This document shows, one piece after another, positions 16,433 to 25,043 of a DNA stretch of 64,000 nucleotides (the stretch's first letter is position 1; each line of letters opens with the position of its first letter). The stretch comes from an uncultured Collinsella sp. Lineage in GTDB: Bacteria > Actinomycetota > Coriobacteriia > Coriobacteriales > Coriobacteriaceae. The notes beneath the pieces were generated by a model. It was not told the origin of the DNA and searched no databases. It saw only the letters and a list, made by a program, of their open reading frames with translations. Made by a program: the position numbers and the translations under genes. The DNA lies in contig CABQLK010000001.1 of assembly GCA_902465015.1 (NCBI GenBank), positions 1 through 64,000 of the forward strand. The letters are read 5' to 3'.

Positions 16433-16532
16433 CAAGTAGACGGAAAACACCCTGCCAGCTGCCGTTGCCACTACCACAGCTGCCAACGCCGCTGCCGTTG
16501 CCTCTGCCGCCGCCGCAGTCTATCCCCCCAGC

Positions 16533-16599
16533 AGTTGCGGTGAAATAGTTCCTGTTTAAAGCCCCGTGACTTTAATTTAGGGACTATTCCACCGCAACT
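16533..16599. repeat. Inverted repeat with 28-nt loop between mgtA and a LuxR gene
   Basis: Arms AGTTGCGGTGAAATAGTTCC (16533-16552) and the near-complement at 16581-16599, loop 28 nt. It lies between convergent genes and could terminate both. It shares the arm-loop-arm geometry of 10625-10688, and the loops have similar AGSCCSGT-like centres. Confidence 0.7.
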
Positions 16600-16613
16600 T
16601 ATTGGAGGATTAG

Positions 16614-18158
16614 CTAGTCCTTGGGCGTCCAGGACCAGAAGAAGTTGATAAGGGCTACACGCGAGGCGGTACCGGCCTTTTTGTTGATCGAGGAAATGTG
16701 GCGGTAGAGCGTGGAGCGCGAAAGAAAGAGCGTTGTGGCGATGTCCTGAACGCTCTGGTCCGAAACGACCAAGACCTCAAGAATATCGCGCTCGCGCTCT
16801 GTAAGCCCAAAGGTGGCGACGAAAGCATCGAGGCGTTCATCGGACGTGAGCTCCGCTGCCTCCACGGGCTCGGGGTCGGAGCATGTGGGCGCAAGATCCC
16901 CACCAAGATCGTCGGTGGCAAGCGGCAGTCCGTCCCGCATCGCGGCATCATCGGCTCGTTGCCCCAACTGCCCCAGCAGCGTAATCGCAATGCCCACAAA
17001 CATCACGAGCGCCGCACCGACCGCAGCCAGCACATTTTGACTCGAGATAATCGCCACTGCCGGCGCCGTCACGAACATCGAGCACACGTTGTTGACGACG
17101 CGACCCATGCACGGCCAAAAATATGACCAGCGCGCATAGAGCGAGACGGCGGCATATTTTGTGGTAAAGAACACCACGAAAAAGCCCGAGCCCAGATAAA
17201 AGATGATCGTGGCAGCAAGCTCGTTGCCGCCATTGCCATCGACGATGAGCACAAAGAACGAAAGCGTGGACAGTATGGCGGCACATGTCATGCCGATATT
17301 CATATACGAGCGGCCGTGCAGGTCAAATAGTGCGCCAGCGACCAACGAGCTCACGACAAGCAGCAGGCGCGGCCAATCGCCCAAATCGACGGTTCCGACA
17401 GCATGCAGGGTCGTGAAGCCCGCGTTGAGAGCGGCGAATACGCTGGAAAGATACGCCGTCGCCACGGTCAGGCGAACTACGGCGCGACGGAATGCCGCCT
17501 TTGCCTCGGGATCGTCATGCCACTTGGCGCCATATTCCAGAGCATCTACCGAAAGCCCGGCAGCACTGGGTTCAAAGCTGGGATCGGACTCGTCGCGCAG
17601 CTTGGCGCGTCGGGCACCGTGGAGCAACGCCACCTGCGCGATCGCACAGACGACCAGAACAGCCTGCTGAGGAATGCCGACAGGCATCACCATGTGGTTG
17701 AGAACCTGCACCAGAACGCCCATGGCGTAAGAAAGTGCGGCGGCGCGCGCCAAGCAGGGCGTTCGCGCAAAGCGCCTCGCAAAATTTGCATGAGCAGTCG
17801 ATCCGCAGTAGCCCAGCGCGCAGCACGCCACCAAACCGCCGGCAATTACCACCTCAACCTGAACCGCCATAATCAACAGCAGCAATGCCGCCACCAGCAA
17901 AACGCCCGTGACGTCACTCGTTGCGTCGATAGCATGGGGACGGCGATAGTACAGAATGGGACGCACAAAGAAGCCAATCACGCTCGCGCCGATGACAAGG
18001 CTCTCATAAATAACAACCTCGTCCGGAGACACGAACTCGGCCATGCGCACATCAAAAAGATACTCGCACGCCAAAAACGTGAAGAAGAACAGCGCCAGGC
18101 ATATAATCTCCCGAATGCCCCGACGCAAATATGCGGTTGTGTCTCCCATGCCCCTCAT
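16614..18158 (-). CDS. LuxR-family transcriptional regulator with multi-pass membrane N-terminal half
   Basis: About 514 residues from the ATG at 18158, preceded by TGGGGG; another ATG three codons on is possible. Residues ~20-420 form about 12 hydrophobic segments in an MFS-like arrangement. The last ~65 residues are a LuxR/GerE helix-turn-helix (LTERERDILEVLVVSDQSVQ, LFLSRSTLYRHISSINKK). This architecture is strongly expanded in Coriobacteriia such as Eggerthella and Collinsella. It probably senses a ligand in the membrane and binds DNA directly. The target genes are unknown; it is convergent with mgtA and stands alone. Confidence 0.9.
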   Translation of the reverse strand: MRGMGDTTAYLRRGIREIICLALFFFTFLACEYLFDVRMAEFVSPDEVVIYESLVIGASVIGFFVRPILYYRRPHAIDATSDVTGVLLVAALLLLIMAVQVEVVIAGGLVACCALGYCGSTAHANFARRFARTPCLARAAALSYAMGVLVQVLNHMVMPVGIPQQAVLVVCAIAQVALLHGARRAKLRDESDPSFEPSAAGLSVDALEYGAKWHDDPEAKAAFRRAVVRLTVATAYLSSVFAALNAGFTTLHAVGTVDLGDWPRLLLVVSSLVAGALFDLHGRSYMNIGMTCAAILSTLSFFVLIVDGNGGNELAATIIFYLGSGFFVVFFTTKYAAVSLYARWSYFWPCMGRVVNNVCSMFVTAPAVAIISSQNVLAAVGAALVMFVGIAITLLGQLGQRADDAAMRDGLPLATDDLGGDLAPTCSDPEPVEAAELTSDERLDAFVATFGLTERERDILEVLVVSDQSVQDIATTLFLSRSTLYRHISSINKKAGTASRVALINFFWSWTPKD

Positions 18159-18333
18159 GGTTAACCCCCAGCCGCTCAATTGTCTGGAAATCTATTTTAA
18201 TAAAGAACCAGTCTCAATATCGAAGCCAGGCTCGAAATGCTGCCAATTCGACCCCAGCCGTCCACATCACGCCGCGATTTTGAGCCGCATGGACCAGAAG
18301 GGACACGCGCGATCTCTAGCTCGGCCAGGAGTG

Positions 18334-18425
18334 TCTCCAACTACCACTCATTTAAGTACGTCCCCAATGAGTGGCCGAAGAACGTCCCCAACGACTGGTC
18401 AAAAATGGGCCATGTGTCCCAGTTG
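18334..18425. repeat. GTCCCC repeat array upstream of the DUF4428 gene
   Basis: TCTCCAA/TCCCCAA units at 18334, 18361 and 18385 and a variant TGTCCCAGTT near 18414, spaced 24-31 bp. They carry the same TGGTCGTTTAAG/ACTCATTTAAG-like spacers as the array at 48.3 kb. The rest of this 360-bp gap (18159-18333) is AT-rich near the divergent LuxR gene and shows nothing else. Confidence 0.6.
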
Positions 18426-18518
18426 TGGAGACTCCTTGAGCCGTCTGGGTATCGCGAAGGATCGCGCACTCCCCCATCATCAAAAGTGACACACGCTACC
18501 AGTTGATGGGAGGCAGCC

Positions 18519-19256
18519 ATGGGCTTCTTTGACAAGATGTTCGAGAAGAAAGAGTGCGCGATTTGCGGTACCGAGCTGGGACTTCTAGGTAAGACAAAAA
18601 TCAATGAAGGCTACCTGTGCAAAGAGTGCGCCGGCAAGCTCTCCCCCTACTTTCACGGCTATCGCTCCAGCACCGCCGACGATATCCGTGAGCAACTCGC
18701 CTACCGCGAAGCCAACGCCGAGCGCCTGTCTTCGTTCAACCCCACGCGCACGCTTTCTGCCGGGCGCACCAATATTATGCTCGATGAGGACGCGGGCCTG
18801 CTGATCATCACTTCGCAGAGCCGCTGGCGCGACGCCAATCCCGACATCATCGAGTTCTCGCAGGTACTCGGCTGCGATATGGATATCGACGAGCATCGCA
18901 CCGAGATCTATCGCGAGACCAAGGACGGCGAGCGCGAGAGCTACAACCCGCCGCGCTACGACCTGGATTACGACTTTAATCTGACCATCCACGTCAACAC
19001 GCCGTACTTTACCGAGATCAACCTGCGCGTGAACGACTCCACCATCGATCAGCGCGGCTCCATCGAATATCGCGAGGCCAAGCGCCAGGCAACCGAGGTC
19101 CGCGACGCACTGGTGCAGCTGCGCCAGGAGACGCGCGACAGCGTCGTGGCCGCCAAGGCCCCCAAGACCGCGGTGACCTGCCCCTTCTGCGGTGCAACCA
19201 CCATTCCCGATGCCAGTGGGCGCTGCGAATACTGCGGCGGCGCCATCGGCGCATAG
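18519..19256 (+). CDS. DUF4428 zinc-ribbon protein
   Basis: 245 residues, start supported by GGGAGG. The N-terminal ~50 residues are a DUF4428 treble-clef zinc site (CAICGTELGLLGKTKI...LCKEC). A central beta-rich domain follows, and a C-terminal zinc ribbon (CPFCGATTIPDASGRCEYCG) ends the protein. It is the first gene of a three-gene set with a zinc-ribbon membrane protein and an SPFH protein, all carrying zinc ribbons, which suggests a joint complex. The function of DUF4428 proteins is unknown. Confidence 0.8.
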   Translation: MGFFDKMFEKKECAICGTELGLLGKTKINEGYLCKECAGKLSPYFHGYRSSTADDIREQLAYREANAERLSSFNPTRTLSAGRTNIMLDEDAGLLIITSQSRWRDANPDIIEFSQVLGCDMDIDEHRTEIYRETKDGERESYNPPRYDLDYDFNLTIHVNTPYFTEINLRVNDSTIDQRGSIEYREAKRQATEVRDALVQLRQETRDSVVAAKAPKTAVTCPFCGATTIPDASGRCEYCGGAIGA

Positions 19257-19280
19257 CCTCCGGCAGCGAAAGGACCGATC

Positions 19281-20603
19281 ATGGCCTTCGAGAGCGTCAA
19301 CTATCAGTGCCCCGCGTGTGGCGGCCCCCTTCACTTTGCCAGTGCCGAGCAAAAGCTCGTCTGCGACTACTGCGATTCGCGTTTTGAAGTCGAAGAAGTC
19401 GAGGCCCTCTATCGCGAGCGCCAGGACAAGGCAGATGCCAAAGCCGATGCCGCAGCCGCGGCCCCCAAGCCTGCTGTCGACGATGCCGTGCAGGAGCTGG
19501 CTCAAAACGCCGGCTACATCTGTTCGTCGTGCGGCGCCGAGCTCGTGTCCGACGGCACCGTCGCCGTCACCACCTGCCCGTACTGCGGTAACTCCGCCGT
19601 GGCGCCCGGCCAGCTCTCTGGCGACTTCTCGCCCGACCTGGTGATTCCGTTTAAGCTCGGGCGCGACGACGTCACGGCCGCACTCAAGGAACACTACAAG
19701 GGCAAGATCTTGCTGCCCAAGAGCTTTGTCACCGGCAACCACATCGACGAGGTCCAAGGTGTCTACGTGCCGTTTTGGCTCTACGGCGCCCGCGTTGACG
19801 GCGAAGTATACTTTGACGCGACCAACGAGACCGTGACCGAGGAATCCGACCGCACCGTCACGACCACCGACCACTACGATGCCTATCGCAAGGGCAATAT
19901 CTCGTTTAAGCGCGTGCCCGTCGACGGATCGTCCAAGATGCCCGACGGCCACATGGACGCCATCGAGCCGTTTGACTACGACGCACTGCGTCCGTTCTCG
20001 GTCGCATATATGCCCGGCTACATCGCCAACCGTTACGACGAGGACTGCGAGACCTGCAAGGCGCGCGCCGAGCGCCGTATGGAAGAAAGCACGATCTCGG
20101 CCCTGCGCGAGACCGTCGTCGACGAATACGACGATGCCACGGTCGAAAGCAAGCGGCTCGACTACACCTGGGAAGACAGCGACTACGCCCTGTTCCCCGT
20201 CTGGATGCTCTCCACCTCGTGGAACGGCAAGAGCTACCTGTTTGCCATGAACGGCCAGACCGGCCGCTTGGTCGGCGAGCTCCCCTGCTCCAAGCCCAAG
20301 CTCGCCATCGCCTCGGTGCTGTTCTTCGTGATCGGATTTATCCTCTCCCAGATTCTCTTTATGGGGGAATACGCCTTCGATCCGGATTACCTCACCTTTG
20401 ATATCGAGGGCATCCTCATCAACGTCATCGCGCCGCTGATCATCGTGATTATCGGAGACGTACTACTGGTAGGCCAGCTCAAGACGGCCAACGAGGCCAC
20501 CCACGCCGACGAGTACTGCGGCGAGCTCGACCTGACCGAGAAGCACGACACCTTCAGCCACACCGAGACCACCGTTGTCATGAAAGACGACAAGGACGAC
20601 TAG
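19281..20603 (+). CDS. Zinc-ribbon membrane protein, YdjG-like
   Basis: 440 residues, 24 bp after the previous stop. Two zinc ribbons open the protein: CPACGGPLHFASAEQKLVCD with CDYC, and CSSCGAELVSDGTVAVTTCP with CPYCG (residues ~80-110). A beta-rich domain follows, including HVQGVYVPFWLYGA-like sequence (DEVQGVYVPFWLYGARVDGE). Near the C terminus (~residues 345-395) are two membrane helices and then an acidic tail. The layout resembles B. subtilis YdjG, which works with the SPFH protein YdjI and PspA in envelope stress. That functional link is an inference from similarity and gene order. Confidence 0.75.
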   Translation: MAFESVNYQCPACGGPLHFASAEQKLVCDYCDSRFEVEEVEALYRERQDKADAKADAAAAAPKPAVDDAVQELAQNAGYICSSCGAELVSDGTVAVTTCPYCGNSAVAPGQLSGDFSPDLVIPFKLGRDDVTAALKEHYKGKILLPKSFVTGNHIDEVQGVYVPFWLYGARVDGEVYFDATNETVTEESDRTVTTTDHYDAYRKGNISFKRVPVDGSSKMPDGHMDAIEPFDYDALRPFSVAYMPGYIANRYDEDCETCKARAERRMEESTISALRETVVDEYDDATVESKRLDYTWEDSDYALFPVWMLSTSWNGKSYLFAMNGQTGRLVGELPCSKPKLAIASVLFFVIGFILSQILFMGEYAFDPDYLTFDIEGILINVIAPLIIVIIGDVLLVGQLKTANEATHADEYCGELDLTEKHDTFSHTETTVVMKDDKDD

Positions 20604-20651
20604 GCAATCCAACCAATACCACCCGGCCTTTGACGAGAAAGGAAGATCACC

Positions 20652-21893
20652 ATGGGACTCTTGAAAGCTGGATTGGGAGCTGCCGGCGGCGTCATGGCCG
20701 ACCAGTGGAAGGAATTTATCTACTGCGAATCGATGCCTGCCGACGTCTTGGCCTGCAAGGGCAGCAAACGCACCGGTGGCCGCAGCTCCAACGCACGCGG
20801 CGAGGACAACGTCATCTCCAACGGCTCGGTCATCGCCGTCAACGACGGCCAGGGCATGCTCGTGGTGCAAAACGGCAAGATCATCGAAGTCGCGCTGGAG
20901 CCCGGTGAGTTCGTCTTCGATACCGGCAGCGAGCCGAGCGTCTTTAGCGGCAACCTGGGCGATTCCATCAAGGAGACCTTCGCCAATATCGGCAGCCGCT
21001 TTACCTTTGGCGGCGACGCGGGCAAGGACCAGCGCGTCTACTTCATCAACACCAAGGAGATCATCGGCAACAAGTACGGCACCGCCTCGCCCGTGCCCTT
21101 CCGCGTGGTCGATAACAACATTGGCCTGGACGTCGACATCTCCGTGCGCTGCAACGGCGAGTATTCGTACCGCATCACCAACCCGCTGCTGTTCTACACC
21201 AACGTAGGCGGCAACGTGACCGATAGCTATACGCGCGACAAGATCGACAGCCAGCTTAAGTCCGAGCTGCTCACCGCCCTGCAGCCCGCCTTTGCCAAGA
21301 TCTCGGAGATGGGCATCCGCTACAGTGCCATCCCCGGCCACACCACCGAGCTCGCCCGCGCGCTCAACGAGGTCCTCTCGGCCGACTGGCGCGACCTGCG
21401 TGGTGTCGAGATCGTGAGCTTTGGCGTTAACTCCATCGCCGCCTCGCAAGAGGACGAGCAGATGATCAAGGACCTGCAGAAGGCCGCGGTCATGCGCGAT
21501 CCCACCATGGCAGCAGCCAACATCGCCAGCGCCCAGAGCGACGCGATGCGCGCGGCGGCCGCTAATCCCAACGGCGCAATGGCCGGCTTTATGGGCATGG
21601 GCATGGCAGGTGGCATGGGCGGCATGAATGCCAGCCAGCTGTTCGCCGCCGGCCAGGCACAGCAGCAGGCCGCCCCGCAGCCGGCTCCGGCGCCCGCCCC
21701 CGCACCGGCCCCCGCCGCCGCACCCGCGGCCGGCACGTGGACCTGCAGCTGCGGTGCCACCAACACCGGCAAGTTCTGCTCCGAGTGCGGCAGTCCCGCG
21801 CCCGCCCCCGCACCGGCCAAGTGGTTCTGCCCCAACTGCGGTAGCGAAAACGGCGGCAAGTTCTGCAGCAACTGCGGAACGCCCAGGCCCTAG
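20652..21893 (+). CDS. SPFH-domain protein with C-terminal zinc ribbons, YdjI-like
   Basis: 413 residues, preceded by GAAAGGAAG. The SPFH (band 7-like, 'virion core') domain spans residues ~25-260 (IYCESMPADVLACKGSKR, LVVQNGKIIEVALEPGEFVF). A Gly/Met-rich stretch (GMGMAGGMGGM) and an Ala/Pro-rich linker follow. Two zinc ribbons finish it (CSCGATNTGKFCSECG and CPNCGSENGGKFCSNCG). SPFH proteins assemble on membranes; the B. subtilis relative YdjI recruits PspA. Here no pspA is adjacent, so the partner is probably the upstream zinc-ribbon membrane protein. Confidence 0.85.
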   Translation: MGLLKAGLGAAGGVMADQWKEFIYCESMPADVLACKGSKRTGGRSSNARGEDNVISNGSVIAVNDGQGMLVVQNGKIIEVALEPGEFVFDTGSEPSVFSGNLGDSIKETFANIGSRFTFGGDAGKDQRVYFINTKEIIGNKYGTASPVPFRVVDNNIGLDVDISVRCNGEYSYRITNPLLFYTNVGGNVTDSYTRDKIDSQLKSELLTALQPAFAKISEMGIRYSAIPGHTTELARALNEVLSADWRDLRGVEIVSFGVNSIAASQEDEQMIKDLQKAAVMRDPTMAAANIASAQSDAMRAAAANPNGAMAGFMGMGMAGGMGGMNASQLFAAGQAQQQAAPQPAPAPAPAPAPAAAPAAGTWTCSCGATNTGKFCSECGSPAPAPAPAKWFCPNCGSENGGKFCSNCGTPRP

Positions 21894-21973
21894 CGCCCCT
21901 AACTGGTAATGAGCGGGGGATCCGCCACCCCCGCATTTGCTTCTATGGGTTTCGTTCGATGAAGGAGGACACC

Positions 21974-22816
21974 ATGAAGACAACGTTCAAAAAGTCCGTA
22001 CTCGCATTTCTGACATGCGTCCTGGCGCTCGCCTTTGCCCTGACGGGCTGCAGCGGCGGCGGCAAAGACCCCAAGGCCAACTTCGTCGGCAGCTGGCAGT
22101 ACTCGGGTGGAACCTTGGACGGCGAAGAGCTCACCGATGAGTACATGGATATGCTCAAGGAGTGGGGCCTCAACTGTATCCTGATCCTCGACGAAGACGG
22201 CACGGGCGTCCTCGACATGTTCCTTGAGGTCGCCGACCTGAAATGGGAGGCCAAGGACGCCGCCACCGTAACGATTACCGCCGAAGATGAGTCGCACGAC
22301 CTGAAGCTCAAGGACGACAAGCTCGTCCTCGAGGTGGAAGGCGACAAGCTTATCTTTACGAAGTCCGACAAGGATCTGTCCGGTACGGTGAAGAAGGATC
22401 GCGAGAACGCCGAGAAGGAAGAAGAGATCGATGAGGCCGTCGAAGACGACGACGTCCAGAGCATCGAAATCTCCCCCGCCGTCACCGTCGCCGATGACGA
22501 CCTGTGCACCATCACCATCACCGAGAAGTTCAAGGACGACTGGGGCGACATCGGCTTTGTCGTCAACATCACCAACAAGAGCGACAAGGACCTGACCTTC
22601 TACGCTCCTTCCGGCAAGACCAACGTCAACGGCACCATGAAGGAACCCTGGTTCTCGGCTCACCTGATGCCCGGCACCAACGCCACCGAGGAATTCACGT
22701 TCTCGAGCGGCGAGCTTGACAGCCTTGACGACCTCGTCAATACGACCATCGGCATCGACGCCTACCTGACCGATTCCTATGAGGACGTCGCCTCCTACAC
22801 CGCGACCATCGCGTAG
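21974..22816 (+). CDS. Putative lipoprotein, DUF5067-like C-terminal domain
   Basis: 280 residues from ATG 21974, right after GAAGGAGG; an ATG five codons earlier overlaps that site. The signal peptide ends in the lipobox LTGC. Residues ~30-130 look like a lipocalin-type beta sheet (GSWQYSGGTLDGEEL, LKLKDDKLVLEVEGDKLIF). A charged linker follows, then an Ig-like beta-sandwich (TITITEKFKDDWGDIGF, VVNITNKSDKDLTFYAP). Function unknown; probably an extracellular membrane-anchored protein. Confidence 0.8.
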   Translation: MKTTFKKSVLAFLTCVLALAFALTGCSGGGKDPKANFVGSWQYSGGTLDGEELTDEYMDMLKEWGLNCILILDEDGTGVLDMFLEVADLKWEAKDAATVTITAEDESHDLKLKDDKLVLEVEGDKLIFTKSDKDLSGTVKKDRENAEKEEEIDEAVEDDDVQSIEISPAVTVADDDLCTITITEKFKDDWGDIGFVVNITNKSDKDLTFYAPSGKTNVNGTMKEPWFSAHLMPGTNATEEFTFSSGELDSLDDLVNTTIGIDAYLTDSYEDVASYTATIA

Positions 22817-22867
22817 CGGCACGTAACATCAGCCGCGGATTGGCGGACACATCCGCGCACATGCTAG

Positions 22868-22900
22868 GCGGGGCCGCAGGAGTTGATCCTGCGGCCCCGC
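22868..22900. terminator. Bidirectional terminator between convergent genes
   Basis: Perfect 14-bp stem GCGGGGCCGCAGGA / TCCTGCGGCCCCGC (22868-22881 with 22887-22900), 5-nt loop. It lies between the lipoprotein gene and the convergent response-regulator gene. Confidence 0.75.
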
Positions 22901-22926
22901 CGCTTTATGCCGATGCGTAACGAGCG

Positions 22927-23547
22927 CTAGCGCTCCATGTTGGGAACGATGCTGCCCTCCGTTACTGCGCGCACGGCCAAGCGCATGATGTTGTCGTATC
23001 CGGTCTTATTGAGAATCTCCGAGATGCGGCGTTTGATGGTGCCCTCGCTCATAAACAGCTCGGCCGCGATCTCGCGGCGGCTCTTACCCTCGCAGGCAAG
23101 GCGCAAGATCGACAGCTCGACATCGTCGAGGGCCGCCGTGCCCGAGAAGATGCTCTCGGGCGGCTTGGGAAACGTGCAGTAACCCGCCAGCGTGGAGCGC
23201 ATCACGGCGAATAGCTCGTCGATACCGACGTTCTTGTACACAAAGCTGTCGACGCCCGCCTCGCGCGCCTGGTCCACAAAGGTGATTTCGGGCATACCCG
23301 TCATGATAATGACGCGGCACTCGGGCAGTTGTTCTTTGATGCGCGCCGCCGCCACGATGCCGTTGGAATCATGCTCGGTGCACACGTCCATCAGTATCAT
23401 GTCCGGGCGCTCCTTGAGCGCGACACCCAAGGCCTCGGAAGCATCGGCAATGGCGGAAACAACGGTCATATCGGGCTGGTCGCCAACGGAGCGCGCCAGG
23501 CTCTCGCGCAGGATGGCCTGGTCTTCGACTATAAGGACGCGGATCAT
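22927..23547 (-). CDS. NarL/FixJ-family response regulator
   Basis: 206 residues. Receiver domain with phospho-acceptor Asp54 (ILMDVCTEHDSNG) and acidic pocket VEDQ; LuxR-type helix-turn-helix at the C terminus (LACEGKSRREIAAELFMSEG, TIKRRISEILNK). The start lies within the last codons of the upstream kinase gene (4-bp overlap), so they form a pair. It is the last gene of a three-gene sensory operon. The targets are not evident. Confidence 0.93.
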   Translation of the reverse strand: MIRVLIVEDQAILRESLARSVGDQPDMTVVSAIADASEALGVALKERPDMILMDVCTEHDSNGIVAAARIKEQLPECRVIIMTGMPEITFVDQAREAGVDSFVYKNVGIDELFAVMRSTLAGYCTFPKPPESIFSGTAALDDVELSILRLACEGKSRREIAAELFMSEGTIKRRISEILNKTGYDNIMRLAVRAVTEGSIVPNMER

Positions 23548-25043
23548 GAACTTCTCCTTTGGACCGTGGCGTTGGAGGCGAGCGGGATGGACACCGTAAG
23601 CGTGAAGGGCGGGGCGGTGTGGACTTCCAGGCTGCCGCCCAGATTCTGTGCGACATGCCTCATACCTGGGATACCCGTTCCCTCGCGATACGATACGGGT
23701 GCAGGCGCGCCGTCGTTAGAAACGGTCATCCGCGCAACAGCGCCGTCTTCCGACGTCTCCTGCCACAGACGCACGTGGACCCGATGCGCCTGTGCATGCT
23801 TGGTGGCATTGGTCGAGGCCTCGCGGATAATCTGCAAAAATGCGGCGGCGACACGCGCGTCCTCAGGCAGCGCACCCTCAACATCGATCTGCACACTCAC
23901 CAGGCCAAAGGCATGGACGATATCGCCCAGTTGCTCTGCCGGTTCGGTGTCGCCCCCGCTGCGCAGATCGGCAGCGATTGAGCGCAGCAGCGGGTCGATC
24001 TGCTCGAGTGACTCGTCGTCCAGGCGCCCCTCCTCCAGATAACGATGGAGGATGGACAGGCGCTGCCCGATCACGTCGTGCACGCGAGCGCGCATACGCA
24101 GATAGGCCGCATTGTCAGCAACTTTTTTGACTTCTTCGATCTGGGCTTGGAGCTCTTGGCCCGCAAGCCCAAGCAGGTGGTTGGCTTGCGCCAGGCGATC
24201 ATGAGCATGCGCATACTCTGTTACATCCAGGCCGATAATGCGCTCGAAGAGGCGGCCCGAAACCATAACGTCATCGTGCACAAACAAGCGAATCTCGGCG
24301 GGAGAAACCTCGACCACCGCCCGCGCCTCACCAAAGCGGTCCAGATTAATCCGCACGCGGTTCCTGCTGCTTTCGGGCATTTGCATGCTGAGTTTGCGCA
24401 GGTCGTTCCATGTACCGCTCATATCGCCTAGATCGGTGGGCATATGAAGCTCCACCAGGTTTTTTCGCATGCAGCGGTTCATGAGCAGCGGACGGCCCCT
24501 CGGGTCCAGATACAGGATGCCCACGGGAATCACGTTGATGGTCTCGATCGTCGAGAACATGGTGATATCCTCCTGGCGGTTACGGACATCCATCAAGAGC
24601 GCCGCGATGGAACGGAACAGGAAAAACGCCCCCTCTGCGATAAGGACCATGGTCCACGCCGAGCCCATGGCAAACACCACCGGCGGTGTCACGGCGGCAA
24701 CGAGCAACAGTTCGGCCAGCATGACGGGGCGACGATAGTGCACCATAAGTACCACGCCATAGGCAAAGATCACGGCATTGAGCCACAACGCTCCGCCCAT
24801 TGCCCTGGCGCAAACGTCAAGCGGCGCCACCAGATACGAGCCAGACGACGCGAACAAGATGAGCGCCGAAATCATCAGGTGAAGCACAAGGCTCGCCTCG
24901 TAGGCACAAATCACCTTACGGTTATAGGACGAGCGGCGCGATGCGATGAGCGGGACGTGAATCGTCTGCAGACACGCAGCCAGGGCAAAGACAACATCGA
25001 ACGCAACGATTTGGGGAAGGATGAGCGAAATCTGCATCGTCAC
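23544..25043 (-). CDS. Membrane sensor histidine kinase (NarX/DesK-type)
   Basis: 499 residues from GTG 25043 (an ATG two codons later is equally possible). Six or so membrane helices in residues ~5-165, a PAS-like region (~170-270), a coiled coil, then a HisKA_3-type dimerization domain with the phospho-acceptor His in RVHDVIGQRLS. The ATPase domain keeps the N box (EASTNATKHAQAHRVHV) and G box (GTGIPGMRHVAQNLGG). It overlaps the stop of the preceding gene (GTGA) and the start of the following response regulator. Confidence 0.9.
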   Translation of the reverse strand: MTMQISLILPQIVAFDVVFALAACLQTIHVPLIASRRSSYNRKVICAYEASLVLHLMISALILFASSGSYLVAPLDVCARAMGGALWLNAVIFAYGVVLMVHYRRPVMLAELLLVAAVTPPVVFAMGSAWTMVLIAEGAFFLFRSIAALLMDVRNRQEDITMFSTIETINVIPVGILYLDPRGRPLLMNRCMRKNLVELHMPTDLGDMSGTWNDLRKLSMQMPESSRNRVRINLDRFGEARAVVEVSPAEIRLFVHDDVMVSGRLFERIIGLDVTEYAHAHDRLAQANHLLGLAGQELQAQIEEVKKVADNAAYLRMRARVHDVIGQRLSILHRYLEEGRLDDESLEQIDPLLRSIAADLRSGGDTEPAEQLGDIVHAFGLVSVQIDVEGALPEDARVAAAFLQIIREASTNATKHAQAHRVHVRLWQETSEDGAVARMTVSNDGAPAPVSYREGTGIPGMRHVAQNLGGSLEVHTAPPFTLTVSIPLASNATVQRRSS

